A stretch of 64,000 nt of DNA from Litoditis marina (GCA_964036275.1 OZ038436.1:18875904-18939903); one strand, 5' to 3'. Shown: positions 12,001 to 25,000, numbered from the stretch's first letter. Notes: a model not told the origin generated them from the letters alone. Translations and numbers: made by a program.

Positions 12001-14145
12001 GTTTCCGTTTAGTATTACGAGTAAGCTCCCCTTGTTTTGTAGGTAGGGGTTTGTCACCCTACTCCTTAAGGGTTGGTATTCTTTCACGTGTTTTTTTATT
12101 GTTCATATAACATTTGTGAATGAATATATGCATTTCGACTAATTCGCGATTTCAGTCCCAAATTCTCCAGCCATCGATTCGGCTACGATATGATGATGAT
12201 AATGGCCCCCAAAGGAGACACTGGAGGTCAGAACAACCATTATTCCATTCCGTTGGAAATCTAAGAAATATCAGTCAACAACTACACTCATCGGAAACTC
12301 GCTACGTTAGAAAGGAACCTATACGAAATGCTTAAACGCAATGAGTTCGGGTTAGGCGTTGGTTTTTGGAGAAAGTTGCTTATAACGTACTACGTAACTA
12401 CCAAAAAGAATGGTTTACGGTATGTATGCGGGCCAATTTTGATATTGTGAACGTTTTGTATAACTTATATGATTAAACCACTTCTCTGAACCAAAAAATA
12501 TTTTCAATATACAAATTCTTTCAGTGAAGGGTGAACAGATGTCTCTGCACATCTCGATCTGTCGCGGTCTCTACGACGCCGTCCTCGTTTGGCCCTTCAT
12601 CTGCCCGATTACCATATCTCTATTACCACCCAAGAAGACTATGGAAAAATGTAAGTTCAACCATTCTGTTGAATCATTACACCTAAAACCGTGTCTTTAC
12701 TACCACCCAAGAAGACTATGGAAAAATGTTGGTTCAACCGTTTGCTGCAAACTCCATACCATTTTGTGAAAACTCTACACATGTATCCATGATCAACTAC
12801 CCGATTACCATATCTCTATTACCACCCAAAAAGTCAATGGAAAAATGTGGGTTTCAGTTGTGACAGCATCTGTCCTATAGTTTGGTCTGTATACACATCA
12901 GAAATAATCGAATTTCCATTTAAAAATCAGTAGAATTGAACTACAAACACAGCGGGAAAGGGGAACGAGTAGAGTGTGGGCTTCCTTGCCACAGAGCGTA
13001 CACCCTGATAACATAAGGAAATTACAAACAACATAATTTAGTTTTGAATAATTCAATTTTAGATTCCAAGACCGTATACCCGAAGGAACTATTGGGAGTT
13101 GACGCTTGTTTTGCACGACCGGTCGGAGCTAGAAACCCGGCATTCGGTTTCAAGGTGAGAAACTCTGAGAAATGATAAACGAATCAACCTGATAATAAAC
13201 TGAATCTGTCAATTGTTGTTTTTGATGATTTCTATATTCGCATGCGACTCAGGAGCCTGTGACGTATATTTGAAGTGAACTGAATAGTCACGTAAAGTTA
13301 GCATTCTAATGAGGAATCGTGCACTTTGTAATTGCACGTTGCTGAGTTCTGATGTGTTTAACATGTTTCACGTGACTGTGCAACTGACTAACAGTATATG
13401 TTCGAAATTTCTTCGGTATGTTTTCTAAGATTTCAGGATTTCATTGCACTCGACCTGCTACCGGAGTATTTCCACGTATCTGGCCTATTCGTAGAGGTGG
13501 TGGTCGACATAAACGAGCTGACCAAGTATAAGTCAAAGGTTAGTTTTTGTTCTCAGAAGAAAACATTCACTTATGTCGAATGTACAAGCAGAAAGTTATA
13601 GACTGGTTTCAGTTTTCAATAGATTGCATCAGTTACGTGCTACCACATTATATTTTGCGAGTTTCGACCGAAAGCACATAGACAATATTTCAGGAGTAGC
13701 GAGCTAGAATACCGGGACTTGCGCGCTAGAACACCGCACTGACCGATTTGACACATAGGTTGTCGCGCTATTCTTGGGCGCAAGTACCGATATTGTTCGG
13801 CGCAACTAGCGCTTTCATCGGGCGGTAGTACCGCTTTTTGGAATACAGCCATACGAAAATTTGCCGGTGCACCGAAGTCAAACTACAATCACAGTGTGAT
13901 AGTGCAACATACATCTTCACCTACTTCATAACTAGCCAACCCTACAGGACTTCGATCATTACACAAATTATTTAGAATGTATCAGTGTGGAATCTGTTTT
14001 TGTAATAGTTCATTTTTCATAGGAAATTTCCGCGCGAGACGCTGAGGCGGGGAAACTAGAAAATGTGGTTCATCGAGCCTATGTCACTCCCGAGCTGCTT
14101 TCCAAGTCAGAAGAGTATGCTGTCAAAATTGTCGAGGATGAATAA
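9064..14145 (+). CDS. trf-1: TRAF-family adaptor protein (TRAF zinc finger + MATH/TRAF-C domain)
   Basis: Ten exons: 9064-9123, 9317-9450, 10688-10807, 11157-11297, 11561-11644, 12156-12226, 12525-12650, 13063-13154, 13437-13538, 14023-14145. They total 351 codons and every phase closes. After a short N-terminus, residues about 80-105 form a TRAF-type zinc finger (CPFVELGCHRTGPPRDVQKHL). Residues about 106-152 look helical or coiled coil. A MATH/TRAF-C domain follows: FVWCAKISK, SSHRFGYDMMMI, MSLHISICRGLYDAVLVWPF, and PAFGFKDFIALDLL with a closing FVEVVVDI strand. TRAFs trimerise and link receptors to downstream kinases in the cytoplasm. No RING is encoded in these exons. A strong acceptor at 9028 (TTCTCAG) followed by a 35-nt leader suggests a trans-spliced start. 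Exon 3's start is the least certain junction; phase demands 10688. AATAAA lies at 14335-14340. Confidence 0.88.
12600..12852 (+). repeat. Partial duplications of the 3' end of a TRAF exon inside the next intron
   Basis: The end of the exon that stops at 12650 (CTATTACCACCCAAGAAGAC plus ATGGAAAAATGT) recurs at about 12696-12729 and again, longer but diverged, at 12800-12848. Both copies keep the boundary AAAAAT|GT but lack the good donor context of the true one (GTAAGT versus GTTGGT and GTGGGT). They are probably short tandem duplications that carried part of the exon into the intron. Confidence 0.75.
13283..13402. mobile_element. Interspersed repeat, GAATAGTCACGTAAAGTTAG family (copy 1)
   Basis: About 120 bp: GAATAGTCACGTAAAGTTAG, then GAATCGTGCACTTTGT, TTGCACGTTGCTGAGTTCTG and TTTCACGTGACTGTGCAACT. 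It sits immediately before the exon at 13437. Copies at 15389-15505 and 16371-16493 have the same orientation; one at 52310-52428 is inverted. No ORF; it is MITE-like. Confidence 0.75.
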
Positions 14146-14684
14146 TCGTAACTTTGTTATTTTACGTTCTATTCCGAGAATATAATGAACTTTTAGGTAA
14201 TCATTATAACTAGTTTGGTGATTATTTCTCGGCTTTCTTCACGAAATTCTAGTTCTGGCTAGTTTCTGTTCATCCGCTTTCCAAAAAGGTGATATTGGTG
14301 TGTAGAATTAGTTGTGTAGCCGCTGTGATTTTCTAATAAACACAATCTACAATGAAACACAAGAAATGAGAAACGTTTCTGTTCTAATAAACTGTTCAAA
14401 AAATCATGGTGATTCTGAGGGAACAATCCACATTAGAATTCGGTAAGTGTTGAGGAAACATATTTATTGACCACTTAGAAAATGTTTTCGCCAACTTTCA
14501 AGGAGTTAGAGAAGATAATTTTTCTTTATTTCTCAACTTAAAAAAGGGGTTTCTCCATCTCATAACTCAGACAAGAGAAGTTTAATCATCTCATGCTTAG
14601 AAAAGCAAAGTTTTCCGAGTCCAGGATTCAATATGTAGAGTACATTCTCGTTAGAATATAAGCTGCACAACAACGTATCGATTA

Positions 14685-15129
14685 TATAGTTCGTTTCACC
14701 CATCGATAGCAGCCAGGTACAGTACATTTTAGTGGGCGGAGTCAATTGTGTTGGAAAGTTTCCAACAGCGATCAGCCTAATCAAAATTGTGCACCAGCTG
14801 GGTATTGAACTCAGCTGGGAAAGGCGGCGCGGCGCCCACAAGCAGCCGGCCATCTGAACATAATGGTGGAAAATAAAAACAGTGATATCCAGCCATCATT
14901 TCTGGCCGTTTTTCAAACCTAACTTTATCGCACAAAAAGTTGTTTTAATTACTCCCCGATTATGTGGTAACCTTTTGTATACAAAATATGTGCAAAGAAC
15001 TCAAAATAATCACTTTTTGGATTTTTATTCGTAATGAAAAGACTGGCAAGCTGCCAGATCAGTCGCCTGCAATGTAGGGTGCGCTCGGCCAGCATGGCTG
15101 ACTGCTATCGATGGGTGAAACGAACTATA
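14685..15129. mobile_element. Terminal-inverted-repeat element (MITE), about 445 bp
   Basis: The left end starts TATAGTTCGTTTCACCCATC and the right end is its reverse complement (GATGGGTGAAACGAACTATA). The match runs about 28 bp, through CGATAGCAG. The interior lacks an ORF. Confidence 0.8.
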
Positions 15130-15388
15130 GTCCCGAAGATGTCCTTTCAAATGCTTTGGGTCACCTTTTTTATTGCGGTCTTCTTATAATTAGCAAACGT
15201 TTCAACTACTCTTTTTCTTAGGAACGCAAAGTGCGTGTTTTATATTCGGTCTTTTCATCAATATGTTCTTCACAATTCTCTGAAAACTTTACTTGAGTTT
15301 GTAAGAGTAAGGTTGGTGTTAGGCAATAAAAACAACGGGAAACGTTTGACACACATCAATAAAACAACTAGTACACTAGAAGTAAATG

Positions 15389-15505
15389 GAATAGTCACGT
15401 AAGGTTGACATTCTGATGGGAAATCGTGCACTTTGTCATTGCACGTTTCTGAGTTCTGCTGTGTTTCACATGTTTCACGTGACTGTGCAATTGACTGACA
15501 GTATA
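15389..15505. mobile_element. Interspersed repeat, GAATAGTCACGTAAAGTTAG family (copy 2)
   Basis: Same order of blocks as copy 1 with scattered substitutions, same orientation. Lies in intergenic DNA. Confidence 0.75.
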
Positions 15506-16370
15506 ATGCTGCAAAATTTTTTTCACGTTTTTACGTGGTTTTCATTTTTTCTCGGAATGTCAATTAATGAATGGGCTACGCTGATCAACTATTCATCCTC
15601 TCTTCGCAGAATTTCCCAATTTCCGGGAAAATCCGTTGTGGGATAATACTTTGTGGCTAATCGTGAGAATCACATCAGATATTAATCCGGATGAGGGACT
15701 CAGCTGTATCTAATCATACTCAACAACTCCCCTCCACACTCATTTGCCTGGGAAACCACATAACTTCCCATACACCTATACGGTGTTTGTTGCTTTAGCC
15801 GGCTGTTTTCATAGTTTGATCCAGTTGCACGTTGGTCAAAAACTTGTACCTTATGGCATCAAACAGCCAGGTAGTTTGTTCATTTCATATAGGTATACCT
15901 CAGCCGTATCTAATCATATATTTAACAACTCCCCCTCCATACTCATTGCCTGGGAAATCACGTAACTTCCTACCAGTGTATAGCACTCTTACCAAGCAGA
16001 CATACACGGTGTATTTCTCCCTGTTCCGCTGTGTTTGTAGTTCGATTCCGTTGTACTTTGGTCAAAACTTGTAAATTGTAGCGTTTACTGAGATCAAACA
16101 ACTTCGCAGTTCTCCTATAACTTTCCACCGTTGTTGGATTGTCCGTGATTCTAGAGTTGCTGTGAAGTAAATGTGGTTTTCTCTCATGTAACGTGATAAG
16201 ATGCGATTAATATTATTTGTATATTAAATTAAGCTCTGGATGACTATAGAATGGACATAACTTTCACTCACACCCACGAGATCTCATTGAATACGGAGTG
16301 GTTCAAAAGGGACGGAGTGGTTCAAATACAGTTTTCATTGTTATGCATGCTAGTTATACTAGGAGCAAGT

Positions 16371-16493
16371 TGAATAGTCACGTAAAGTTAGCCATCTAAT
16401 GACGAATCGTGCATTCTGTCATTGCACGTTTCTGAGTTCTGCTCTGTTTAACACAGCAGAATGTTTCATGTGACAATTAACTAACAGTAAACT
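16371..16493. mobile_element. Interspersed repeat, GAATAGTCACGTAAAGTTAG family (copy 3)
   Basis: Same blocks, slightly rearranged near the 3' end (an extra CACAGCAGAATG before TTTCATGTGAC). Intergenic. Confidence 0.7.
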
Positions 16494-18014
16494 TCAAACA
16501 ATACCTCTCTCATTCTTCATACATATTCGTTTTGAAATGAGAAAAGCTTAGTCACATTTAGGACGCGGCATACTAATTTCTTTCCACGCTTATATTTCCG
16601 ACCTCAAAATACACTTTTGAAAATTTGAACTATTTATTGTCTCCAATAATAATACTGTAACAGTTAACTATGAACACTACAAAGAAGATTTGTTCGCATC
16701 TGTTCTTCTTGATTCTTCCGTAAAGTGTGCAACATGGGTATTTATTCGATTCAAGTGTTTCCGACATCAAACGCTCCGCGACTCGCCCGTTTTATATTGA
16801 AATACGATCTGAAAATGCCGCCCTCTGGCAGTCAAATGTGTCACGCATCGATCGAAATTTCACTTTTTCGACTCACATCTGACCCTTCGTTCTATTTTAT
16901 CTATTTTGACCAAAAACCATAAACTGTACTCCAGCAACTGTGTTGCTGGAAAAAAAAGTTTTACACTTGAAAGATTTATAATTCTACACTTAACAGAGTT
17001 ATAATTATTGAAGGTTAAGTTTAAAGTAACGCCAAATACATTTTTCCCAGAGTTTCAAGCTCAGTACAGTGTTTTTGATTTTTCTTCGGAGAGGAAACTG
17101 TTTGCAGAAACCAATTCCATGTGTTATTCCTAGTCTCACGTGAGAAGCTCACATTACACCTGATACAAATTCGATGAACTAAACTTTTTGTTTTTGTTTT
17201 CCTCCGAACTTTTCAAAAACTTTACTTCACGTATCTGCCTTACTAGTATAGTTGGATATTAATTACTGTCGCGTGTTGTGTTCCGTATATGAGGGAACCA
17301 TCCAATTACACACTACAATTGCGTTTTCGATTGCCAGTCTCGAAATGAGGCAGTAGGATAGACTAAATCACTATTCCGAGAATAAATGCTGTCTCCACTG
17401 ATGTGAGTTTAGAATTTGAAAAATATATATGAATAACTATATCTTTTTAAACATCTTGGTGACTTCGAATTTCTCCGTTGTATAGTCACGTAAAACTTGT
17501 GCTTAAACTTTTTCTAATCAGTTTCTTAAGCTAGTTTAAAACCTTATTTGTAAGCTTACGAGCAATTTGAAATTTATGTTCATGTGAATCCAGAAATAAT
17601 GATAAATTCGTCATGTTTTGAAACATTGTGTTATGGGAAAGTGTTTGAGAATGTGGGTGTTGAAATATTAGTGTCTCGTTGAGAGGGCAACAAACATTTC
17701 ACACGATTGCATTACGGGTTTATTTGCCCATATAGCAATGTCAACAGAATTATCAGAAATATATAGGCGCGTATTGCTGTTTACCAATCGGTTTTTATTT
17801 TGAGTGTATCTTTCACTTTTGTAATTTCTTTCTAGAGACTTGTGAGATAGTTTTGCATCTCCACACAATCATAGACATTTTGCCATATTTTGCAATATTA
17901 TAATTCTCTTAAAATTTTCAGTTCCATTCCAACCTCCACTTCTATTCTAAGTAACTGTTAGTTCAGTCGTAACATGGTTTATTTTCACAAATTAAGTTAA
18001 CTTCCGCCAAGAGA

Positions 18015-18200
18015 ATCGCAAGGGGCCGAGTGGTTAAGTGGTTAGCGTTCCGCTGTCGCTCCACTGACCCGGGTTCGATCCCCGCTCGCCGCGGTATCTG
18101 TATGGCGGACCGTATGAGTTGTCAATATATAGCTCACCCATGCCTATCACCACCCTCTATGGACAGTCCTTCTACGGTTGATATTGATCATGTGTATTGT
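18015..18200 (+). mobile_element. tRNA-derived SINE (plus-strand copy)
   Basis: The head resembles a Ser/Leu-type tRNA, with pol III box A (TGGTTAAGTGG) and box B (GGTTCGATCC). The acceptor stem does not pair, so it is not a working tRNA. A non-tRNA body follows: TATGGCGGACCGTATGAG, GCTCACCCATGCCTATC and GGACAGTCCTTCTACGG. The same head and body occur together, inverted, at 31392-31555, which shows a dispersed unit and not a chance tRNA pseudogene. Confidence 0.75.
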
Positions 18201-18409
18201 ACAATTAGAATAAGGTGACAAACGGATGAAATAGGCCGTACACAAATTTATTATTTTACCAAGTTGCGTAGTTTCCATACCTTTCAGTACAGAAAAGCAC
18301 AACTTCATAGTGTATATTCACGGTTCGTATGATCTTTAATAAAAACTAAATGTGGTTTCTCTTTTGATCTTTGAAGGAACATTTGAAAAGTTTCTTCAGT
18401 GAGTCGGTG

Positions 18410-21029
18410 ATGGAGGGTAGTTCTTCTGGAGACAGGATTCGACTGAATGTGGGAGGGACGATATTCGAGACCTCCATGATGACCCTCACCAGGACGCAAC
18501 CAACGGTACGAAATTCACATCTGAAGCGGAAGCAATTGGCATGTAGCTCAGGAGCATCTCACGATCAATACCACCACGTTTCACGTTTTTGCGAGAAAGT
18601 ATATGGAACTCGGAGATATTTCTCGTGATGTGCTCACCAGCTGATGCACATTGTTACCGCGCCTAGGGTGATCACTGAAGAGAATGTGGTCGTTTTTGGA
18701 CTGTTGTTATCCGGAAAGTCTCCTTGACGTGGCGGTGATCTAGTCTGTGAATGACAGTTCTCTAATACTTATATATCCACACTTATACTAGTGAAATACA
18801 TACAAGTAAAATGTGAATCAATGTCTAACGGAGAGATTCATTCTTCACTCTGACGGAACGAGTTCACGATTTTTTTATAATTATATTCTTATGTTCCCTT
18901 TTCTCAGAGTGTTTTTCAGTTTCTTTCCACCATGGTCCAGGAGCGTTGGAAGGGTCAGGGCGAACTCTTCATTGACCGAGACTCAACACATTTTTCCAAG
19001 GTAGCGCTGCGTTCATTCTCACAAAAAGTGGTGGAAGCAAAGTGATATCACAAAAATTAAATGTTTTTGATTGCCCCCAGCTAACACAGTTTGGATGCAG
19101 AACAGATCAGAATAGTGGGAAATATGCATCAGTGGGACAACTTGGAGCTTCATTAATATTTTACGAATTCAAAACATCACTGCCGGAGTACAGCTCTTAG
19201 AAAAGTACTGAGGCCGTACGAATGAAACATCCCGGGCCGGGTTGAGATGCCAACCCGAGCTCTATTCGGCTATTTCCCGGCCGCTTCTGCTCGGGATAGC
19301 ATCCCCACCCGGCCCGGGATGTTTCATGCATACGGCCTCTGATGTTCGAACATTCCTCTAAACATGGAGTTCACATTCATCTCTAAATTATGCATAACCC
19401 ACTATTTTTTCTCATTTTATATTTCAGATTCTCAACTTTTTGAGGGACAGCAGCGAGTTCATTCCACCGAGAGATATGGATTCATGCGAGGAACTGCGTA
19501 GAGAGGCGCAGGTCAGTTCAATTTCCCGAAAATGGAGCCATTCTCAGTCAACAATGCTCAAGTTTGATTTGCTATAACTTTGAACACTAGGAAATACATG
19601 ATTTTTGAATTTTGTCAAAATTTGCAATTTGCCTGATTGCTCTCGCAGCGTTAGAAGAAGATTTTGAAGAAGGTAGCATTGTGAAACGCAAAGGTCGGTA
19701 ACAGTATAAGTACTCCCAAGCGCCTCGTTACAGTAATCACTCAGTCAAAAGTACAGAAACTACAACTTCAGTATCTCAAATATACTGTTGTTTCAGTTCT
19801 ACGGTCTGACGGAGCTACAGGAGCTGTGTTCTCCGGCAGACCTCGTCATGGGAGACGTAGTTCAATGGAAAAGGGAGGCGGTGCCTCTCTATTGGAGACC
19901 GTTTATTCGATACATGGTGGACGATTCGCTCAGTCTACCCTTCATCTATGACAGGTATAGTCTCTATTTTTCCAAGAAAGACAGCAAAGGGCTGAATCGA
20001 AACGATTCGAGTCGTTGATTCATTGCCAGCACAGGATAGAGTGTGTGGTCAAAGATACGCCAATTTATGCTGTATAGGTTTCAAACTTCCCGGGTCGTAC
20101 CCGTAGGGTGTACGCTGTTCTAGTTCTCTGAGTTTTAAGTTCTATCCGTTACTTAAAGGTCAAATTTCGTGTATCATTCACTAGTTTTATCTTCGCATTC
20201 AGATTCACGTGCACTTCGGTCGGTTTGTAGTTTGCTCACAGTGACGCTAGTTTGTGTTGATGAAGCATATTGTAACTATGCCATTATTGAAGCTCCTTGT
20301 GCTACAAGTTTCTTACAATACTCACTTTTTGATCTTTTTTTGTTGAAAAATTCAGCTGGCACGCATTCAATTGTCTTTCTCGAGACATATGCTTGGGCTG
20401 GATGCGTGTGAATCAATGTACACACAACAACACGCAGGAATACATAAAGTAGAAACGTGCACGATTAATGATGTTTCCAAACATTTACATGATGATTACA
20501 TTCATTTCTAGTATAACGAATATTTCGCTTCTTTTTTCCAGGAACAATCACACACTTGCCAGATGCATAGCCTGTGAGGAGTACCAGGACCCCAAGTGTT
20601 CCTATCTGTTCGATATCAACTACACCGACTGGGAGCCTATGAAACATCACATGCTTCTCATGAGAGGAGAAATCACTCAGGTAGATAAATCTATTGCTAG
20701 TCACGTAGAGCGTGATAACACATGAGCCTTTTTGAGCATGTTCAGGTAAAGTACATACTTGCTGACGTTTCTTCGTATTTCACTGAAAATTCTATCTACT
20801 TTAGTGGTCACCTCACAGGCGGGTAACACTCAGAACTTACGTCCCGAACTGCTACATGGAACATCGAACCAAACTAGACGAATTTACATGAATAAATATC
20901 ATGTGAACTACTAATTCGAGTCGCGTTTTGTGGCGTTTCCAGGCAATTGGTTTGAAACTGTCAGTCTTCTTCAATGAGTATGACCAAAAGTCAATTCATG
21001 TGTCTCTGAAGCAGATGGCTCTACTGTAG
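18410..21029 (+). CDS. BTB/POZ (T1, KCTD-type) domain protein
   Basis: Six exons (18410-18505, 18920-19000, 19428-19511, 19797-19954, 20542-20680, 20943-21029) make 215 codons with all phases closed. Residues about 9-100 are a T1-type BTB domain: DRIRLNVGGTIFETS, GELFIDRDSTHFSK and LNFLRDSSEF, then the helical FYGLTELQELC. These are the standard landmarks of KCTD proteins and the Kv tetramerisation domain. No channel segments follow, so this is a soluble KCTD-like protein; many of these bind Cullin-3 as substrate adaptors. The C-terminal half (CIACEEYQDPKCSYLFDIN) has a cysteine cluster and no family I recognise. An acceptor (TTTCTTCAG) ends at 18399, 10 nt before the start, which fits trans-splicing. 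Confidence 0.88.
19210..19339. mobile_element. GC-rich palindromic element (MITE) in an intron of the BTB gene
   Basis: About 130 bp. It starts GAGGCCGTACGAATGAAACA then TCCCGGGCCGGGTTG, and ends with the inverse, ACCCGGCCCGGGATG then TTTCATGCATACGGCCTC. Near-complete foldback, much richer in G+C than the intron around it, no ORF. Confidence 0.85.
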
Positions 21030-22049
21030 GGCCCATCAACCCTCGCGACAGGCAGAACATCGGTATATTTTCGATCTTCAGTAATTAGTCAACGAGCTCC
21101 GTAATTTCGAACTGATAGGGTTGTTTGCTGTCTTTGTTCTCGGAGTGATGAGTATATTTCAGTTGATGGGCGATTTCTGTTGCATTGTCACCTGGGACAA
21201 TGCACAACAGATACATCTACCCAGAAGTGCCCTGAGAAAGGCGGATGTGAACAAAAACCCAGATCTTTAGTCCTCTCTATTCCTACGTCCACTACACGTG
21301 CTACAGTAAAACGTCTTAAGTTAAATATAGACCGATTCTCCCCAATCCAGACTGAAGTGATTGCATTGTATATATTTTTGAGTGTTTCCGAAGATCAAAT
21401 TTATAGTGAAGCCATAGTTATATTTGTGATACAATTGTGATGTGTTTGTGTACATGTGGAAAGCAATATAAAATTGTCGAAAAATAGAAGTGTTATTTAA
21501 TTGTGTCTCTGTACCTTAGTAGTTATTTTCTCTATTTTTCCAAGAAAGATCGCCGAGGGCTCCATTGATTCAGCGATGCAGGGCGATAGTGTGTAGATCA
21601 AAGACAGGGCCGCTCGCCAAACGCATGACAATTAGAAAACCACTTTTGTAGCATCCTCGATGAGAGATCATAGGGAAAATATGTCTGTGACCTCATTCCC
21701 CCCATGCTCTCTCGCTTTTGTAGTTTGTAAGTTGTAATTTGACCGTTCGCTGCTCACAACGTTTCAATGCTTGTCTCTCTAACGGTTTGGGTAGTTTTGT
21801 TCGTACCTACTACGCATGACGCGTCCCATTTTGGGTCGTATTTCAAAGACTATACTGTATTTAGGCGGAATACGTTTTGCTAAAAAAGGTTATTTTTGAT
21901 ACACACAACAGGAACAGGAAGCTGAGTATGTTATTATTCAACTGGAGCATACTTTTATCTTGTATTTTACGAAATTAATATTTTTTTTCCAATTTTTACC
22001 CTTCCCAAAAACGAACACAGTTTCAATAACAAACAAAAACAGGAAGCTC
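21030..22049. other. Region between the convergent BTB and Y-R-H-G genes
   Basis: No supported exon. It includes a copy of the GATCAAAGATACGCAG-type interspersed repeat (21545-21740, with the TTTTGTAGCATCCTCGATGA and CCCCATGCTCTCTCGC blocks). Confidence 0.55.
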
Positions 22050-22055
22050 TTTATT
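22050..22055 (-). terminator. Poly(A) signal overlapping a stop codon
   Basis: On the minus strand the TGA stop at 22057-22055 runs directly into ATAAA, so AATAAA begins with the last base of the stop. The implied 3' UTR is only some tens of bases. Confidence 0.6.
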
Positions 22056-25000
22056 CAAATTACAATAGTGTCGTCTCTGTCCTTTCTGCACAGAACCTTG
22101 AGAGACTTGATGGCCGGCCCCTCCACCACAACCACTTTTCCACCAAATGCCGCCTCTGCACGCTCCGCCTTCAAATTCACCTGACCTGGAATTAACAGAA
22201 TTTGAATAGTTTGAGATTAACTTTAAACTTTGAACGAGGTAAAAAGATAGCATCAAACGATCTAATAAATGGTCGAATTATAAGGAAGAACCCCACTCGA
22301 TTTAGTCACAAAGGTAGATTTCCGCGTCGCTGCGTAGTATAATTGAGTGACTCGAGCTTGAGTATACCAACTTATTAGTTAGCATCAACTCTTCATTGTA
22401 AATTTCATGATTTGCTTTGTTATCAACTCAAGGCACTCAAGGCAACTCAATGTATCAACTCAAGGCTGTGCTTTGGACTTACAATCCTTATAGATACGTT
22501 CAGCCACATAGCCTTGTAACCCTGTAGTGTTACTATTTATGTTTCTTAATCTGAGAGCAAAAATAGTTGTATTATTATTAGTAAGCGTCACCCTACCCCC
22601 TATGGAACGAACGAAATCGTCTGAAAAACTTACCCAGAACCTCAAACTGCTTATCCAGCACCAAAACGCATGGAGCGATGTGACTAATGTGAACCGGCTC
22701 ATAGTCCTTTCCCTGATGTTGAGAAGCCTGAAAATGATTTCTCAAAAATTTGCTTAGAACCAAGAAATAAAGTCGTCTGGCAAAACTGTTAGGAATCATT
22801 GTATTAAAGGAGACCGGAAGACAACCTGAGCAGAGGTTTCGTTGCGGGCTGCTTTCAACTGTATTGAGATCAGAGAGCACAAATAACTCGTATATTAGTT
22901 TGATCAGTCCACGTGGCATTCACATGACAATGCCGCCCGACACGCAACGCGTCCAATCGAAAGTAGGATACAGCAGCTTTACGAGAAACTCCCGCTTCAC
23001 GAGAATGTTGCTCTCCGGTCTCTTTTAATCAGTTTATGGAAAATCAATCAGCGTCTCTAACATTCTTTATTTCTCTCCTTCGCTCTTCTCATCCTCTTGT
23101 ACTCGTTCTCTCTTTTTCTTTCCTACTTTCTCACTTCCTGACCTACATCCGAAAAAGTGCTCGACAACTGTCGAAATGACTTACCTGTTCATAGGGCAGC
23201 CAGCAGTAGTCAAAACCAGCCACCGTGGCCGGTAGCTCCACCAGAATCTGCAGCGAACCGACACACTCTCCGGTGAACTCCTTGCCGCTGCTGCAAGAAT
23301 AGCAAGTATAACTTGTGTTTCACTACGACATCATCAAAACTGCAAATACATCGGGGATAATTGATTTTCGAATTTGAAATTTGTCGCTACGAGACCAGTT
23401 TTCATTCAGCTTTGACACTTTCACGAATTCTTTTAAAAAAATTCCAAAAAAGAATAACGATACCAGGACTAACATCGAAATGCTAACGCATACTTGATTG
23501 TCATTTGAACATGCATAAAATAAATCATTTTACAGAAAAGTCAGCACTCATCTAGTTTCAAATGGTAGAATGTCCTCAACTACACTTAATGTAAATAGTG
23601 TGAAACATTCACAAGAGACTTACTCTGTGAATGAACCCTCAATCCAGGTGCCATTCTTCATCGCGCGGCCCATGAGCGGCCTTCCATGACGGTACCAGAG
23701 GGCCACGAAGTGCTCCTGGCTCCCGCTCGGGGTGTTCAGAGGACGCCCCAGGGCACGCAGCAAAGGCCTCAAATCACTTATATCTTACTCAGTAGATTTT
23801 AGGGCATGCAATACCTCGCCAAAGCAACACTGAACCATGCGCAATTTTCAATAGGCAATTTTCAATACTTTGAATAGTCTGCTAAACCTGATATTTCTTT
23901 AGACTTTGTTGAACCTTCAATTCACCTGAATGAATTCAACAGACAAAATTTTGGTTTAAAACTATGGAATTCGGTGACGGGTCGCCGGCGAGGTCGCCGG
24001 CGATGTCGCCGGAAGGGGTTGATGGCGAGTCGCCGCTTTTCGGGTCGCCGGCGAGGTCGCCGGCGAGTCGCCAATTACCAAATGTGATTCTTTCGCTTTT
24101 TTAGCAATGATCTTTCTAAAACAGAAAATATTTTTCAAAAGTAAATTAGCTTGTTAACGAGTCGAGAAACTATAATTGCGTACTAATCAACTATACAATC
24201 ATTATCTTGTTTAAACATCCATCTGTCACTCTCCGGAATCGAACCCACGACCTTCGGCGTAGTGCGGCGCGCACATCCTCTCGGCCATGCCGCTATGGTA
24301 TAAGGAGCGCAACGAAGAGCTTAGTATTGCGCACCCAGAGCATTCAAAATAATTGCCGGAGTAACTAATGATTGCAAATAAACTGTAATGATTCTATTGC
24401 GAATCAAATCCGAGATTGTTGAAGAAGATCCCACTGTTTTTCGGTTATATCACGATAGCAATAAACTGTCTTCAAAATAGTATTTCTTTTCCTAAAGTGA
24501 TATGTTTTGGCCAAAATGGAGACTATGTTTCGTAACAGATGTATACTACCTTCAATAATATCAAATAGTACCTCTCTACTTGACTGTTGGTGTTTAGTGA
24601 ATGTATAGCTAAACAGCTGCTCTGATAAGTTCCAAACGCACTACACCGGCAGATCTCAAATGCGATCTCATAAGTTCTAGTCATAATTTGAGTGAAATGG
24701 AAGTTTATGTAAACATTCTATCTCACTCAAATTATGACATTATACTTTGTTACCAAGCATGGTTAGATCAAAACTCCCTTTTAATCGTGCTCCAACTAAC
24801 TAACTATCGAATCACGCTACTTGGCGAGTCGTCGGCGACAGTTTCCAAACTTCTTCTCAAAATCACTATTGAAAACGCACAAATCGCATCTTTCACTTTC
24901 GCACATGTTTATACCTCACAACAAACTGGAATAAAAATCTTGGTGTTACTAAAGGTTTCCAAGTTCGGCGACTCGCCGGCGATATGAGGAACACATCGAA

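Larger units (their letters stand above)
14146..18014. other. Repeat-rich intergenic region between TRAF and BTB genes
   Basis: No exon chain found. It holds a terminal-inverted-repeat element (14685-15129), two copies of the GAATAGTCACGTAAAGTTAG repeat, and two diverged copies of a roughly 180-bp unit around 15720-16070 containing CTGTATCTAATCATA, CAACTCCCC and GCCTGGGAAA. From about 16500 to 17900 I see only AT-rich unique-looking DNA. Confidence 0.6.

Noticed and set aside
18018..18092. Functional tRNA gene
   Set aside because: Box A and B are present but the acceptor stem does not pair and the unit recurs with an attached body, so it is a SINE head.
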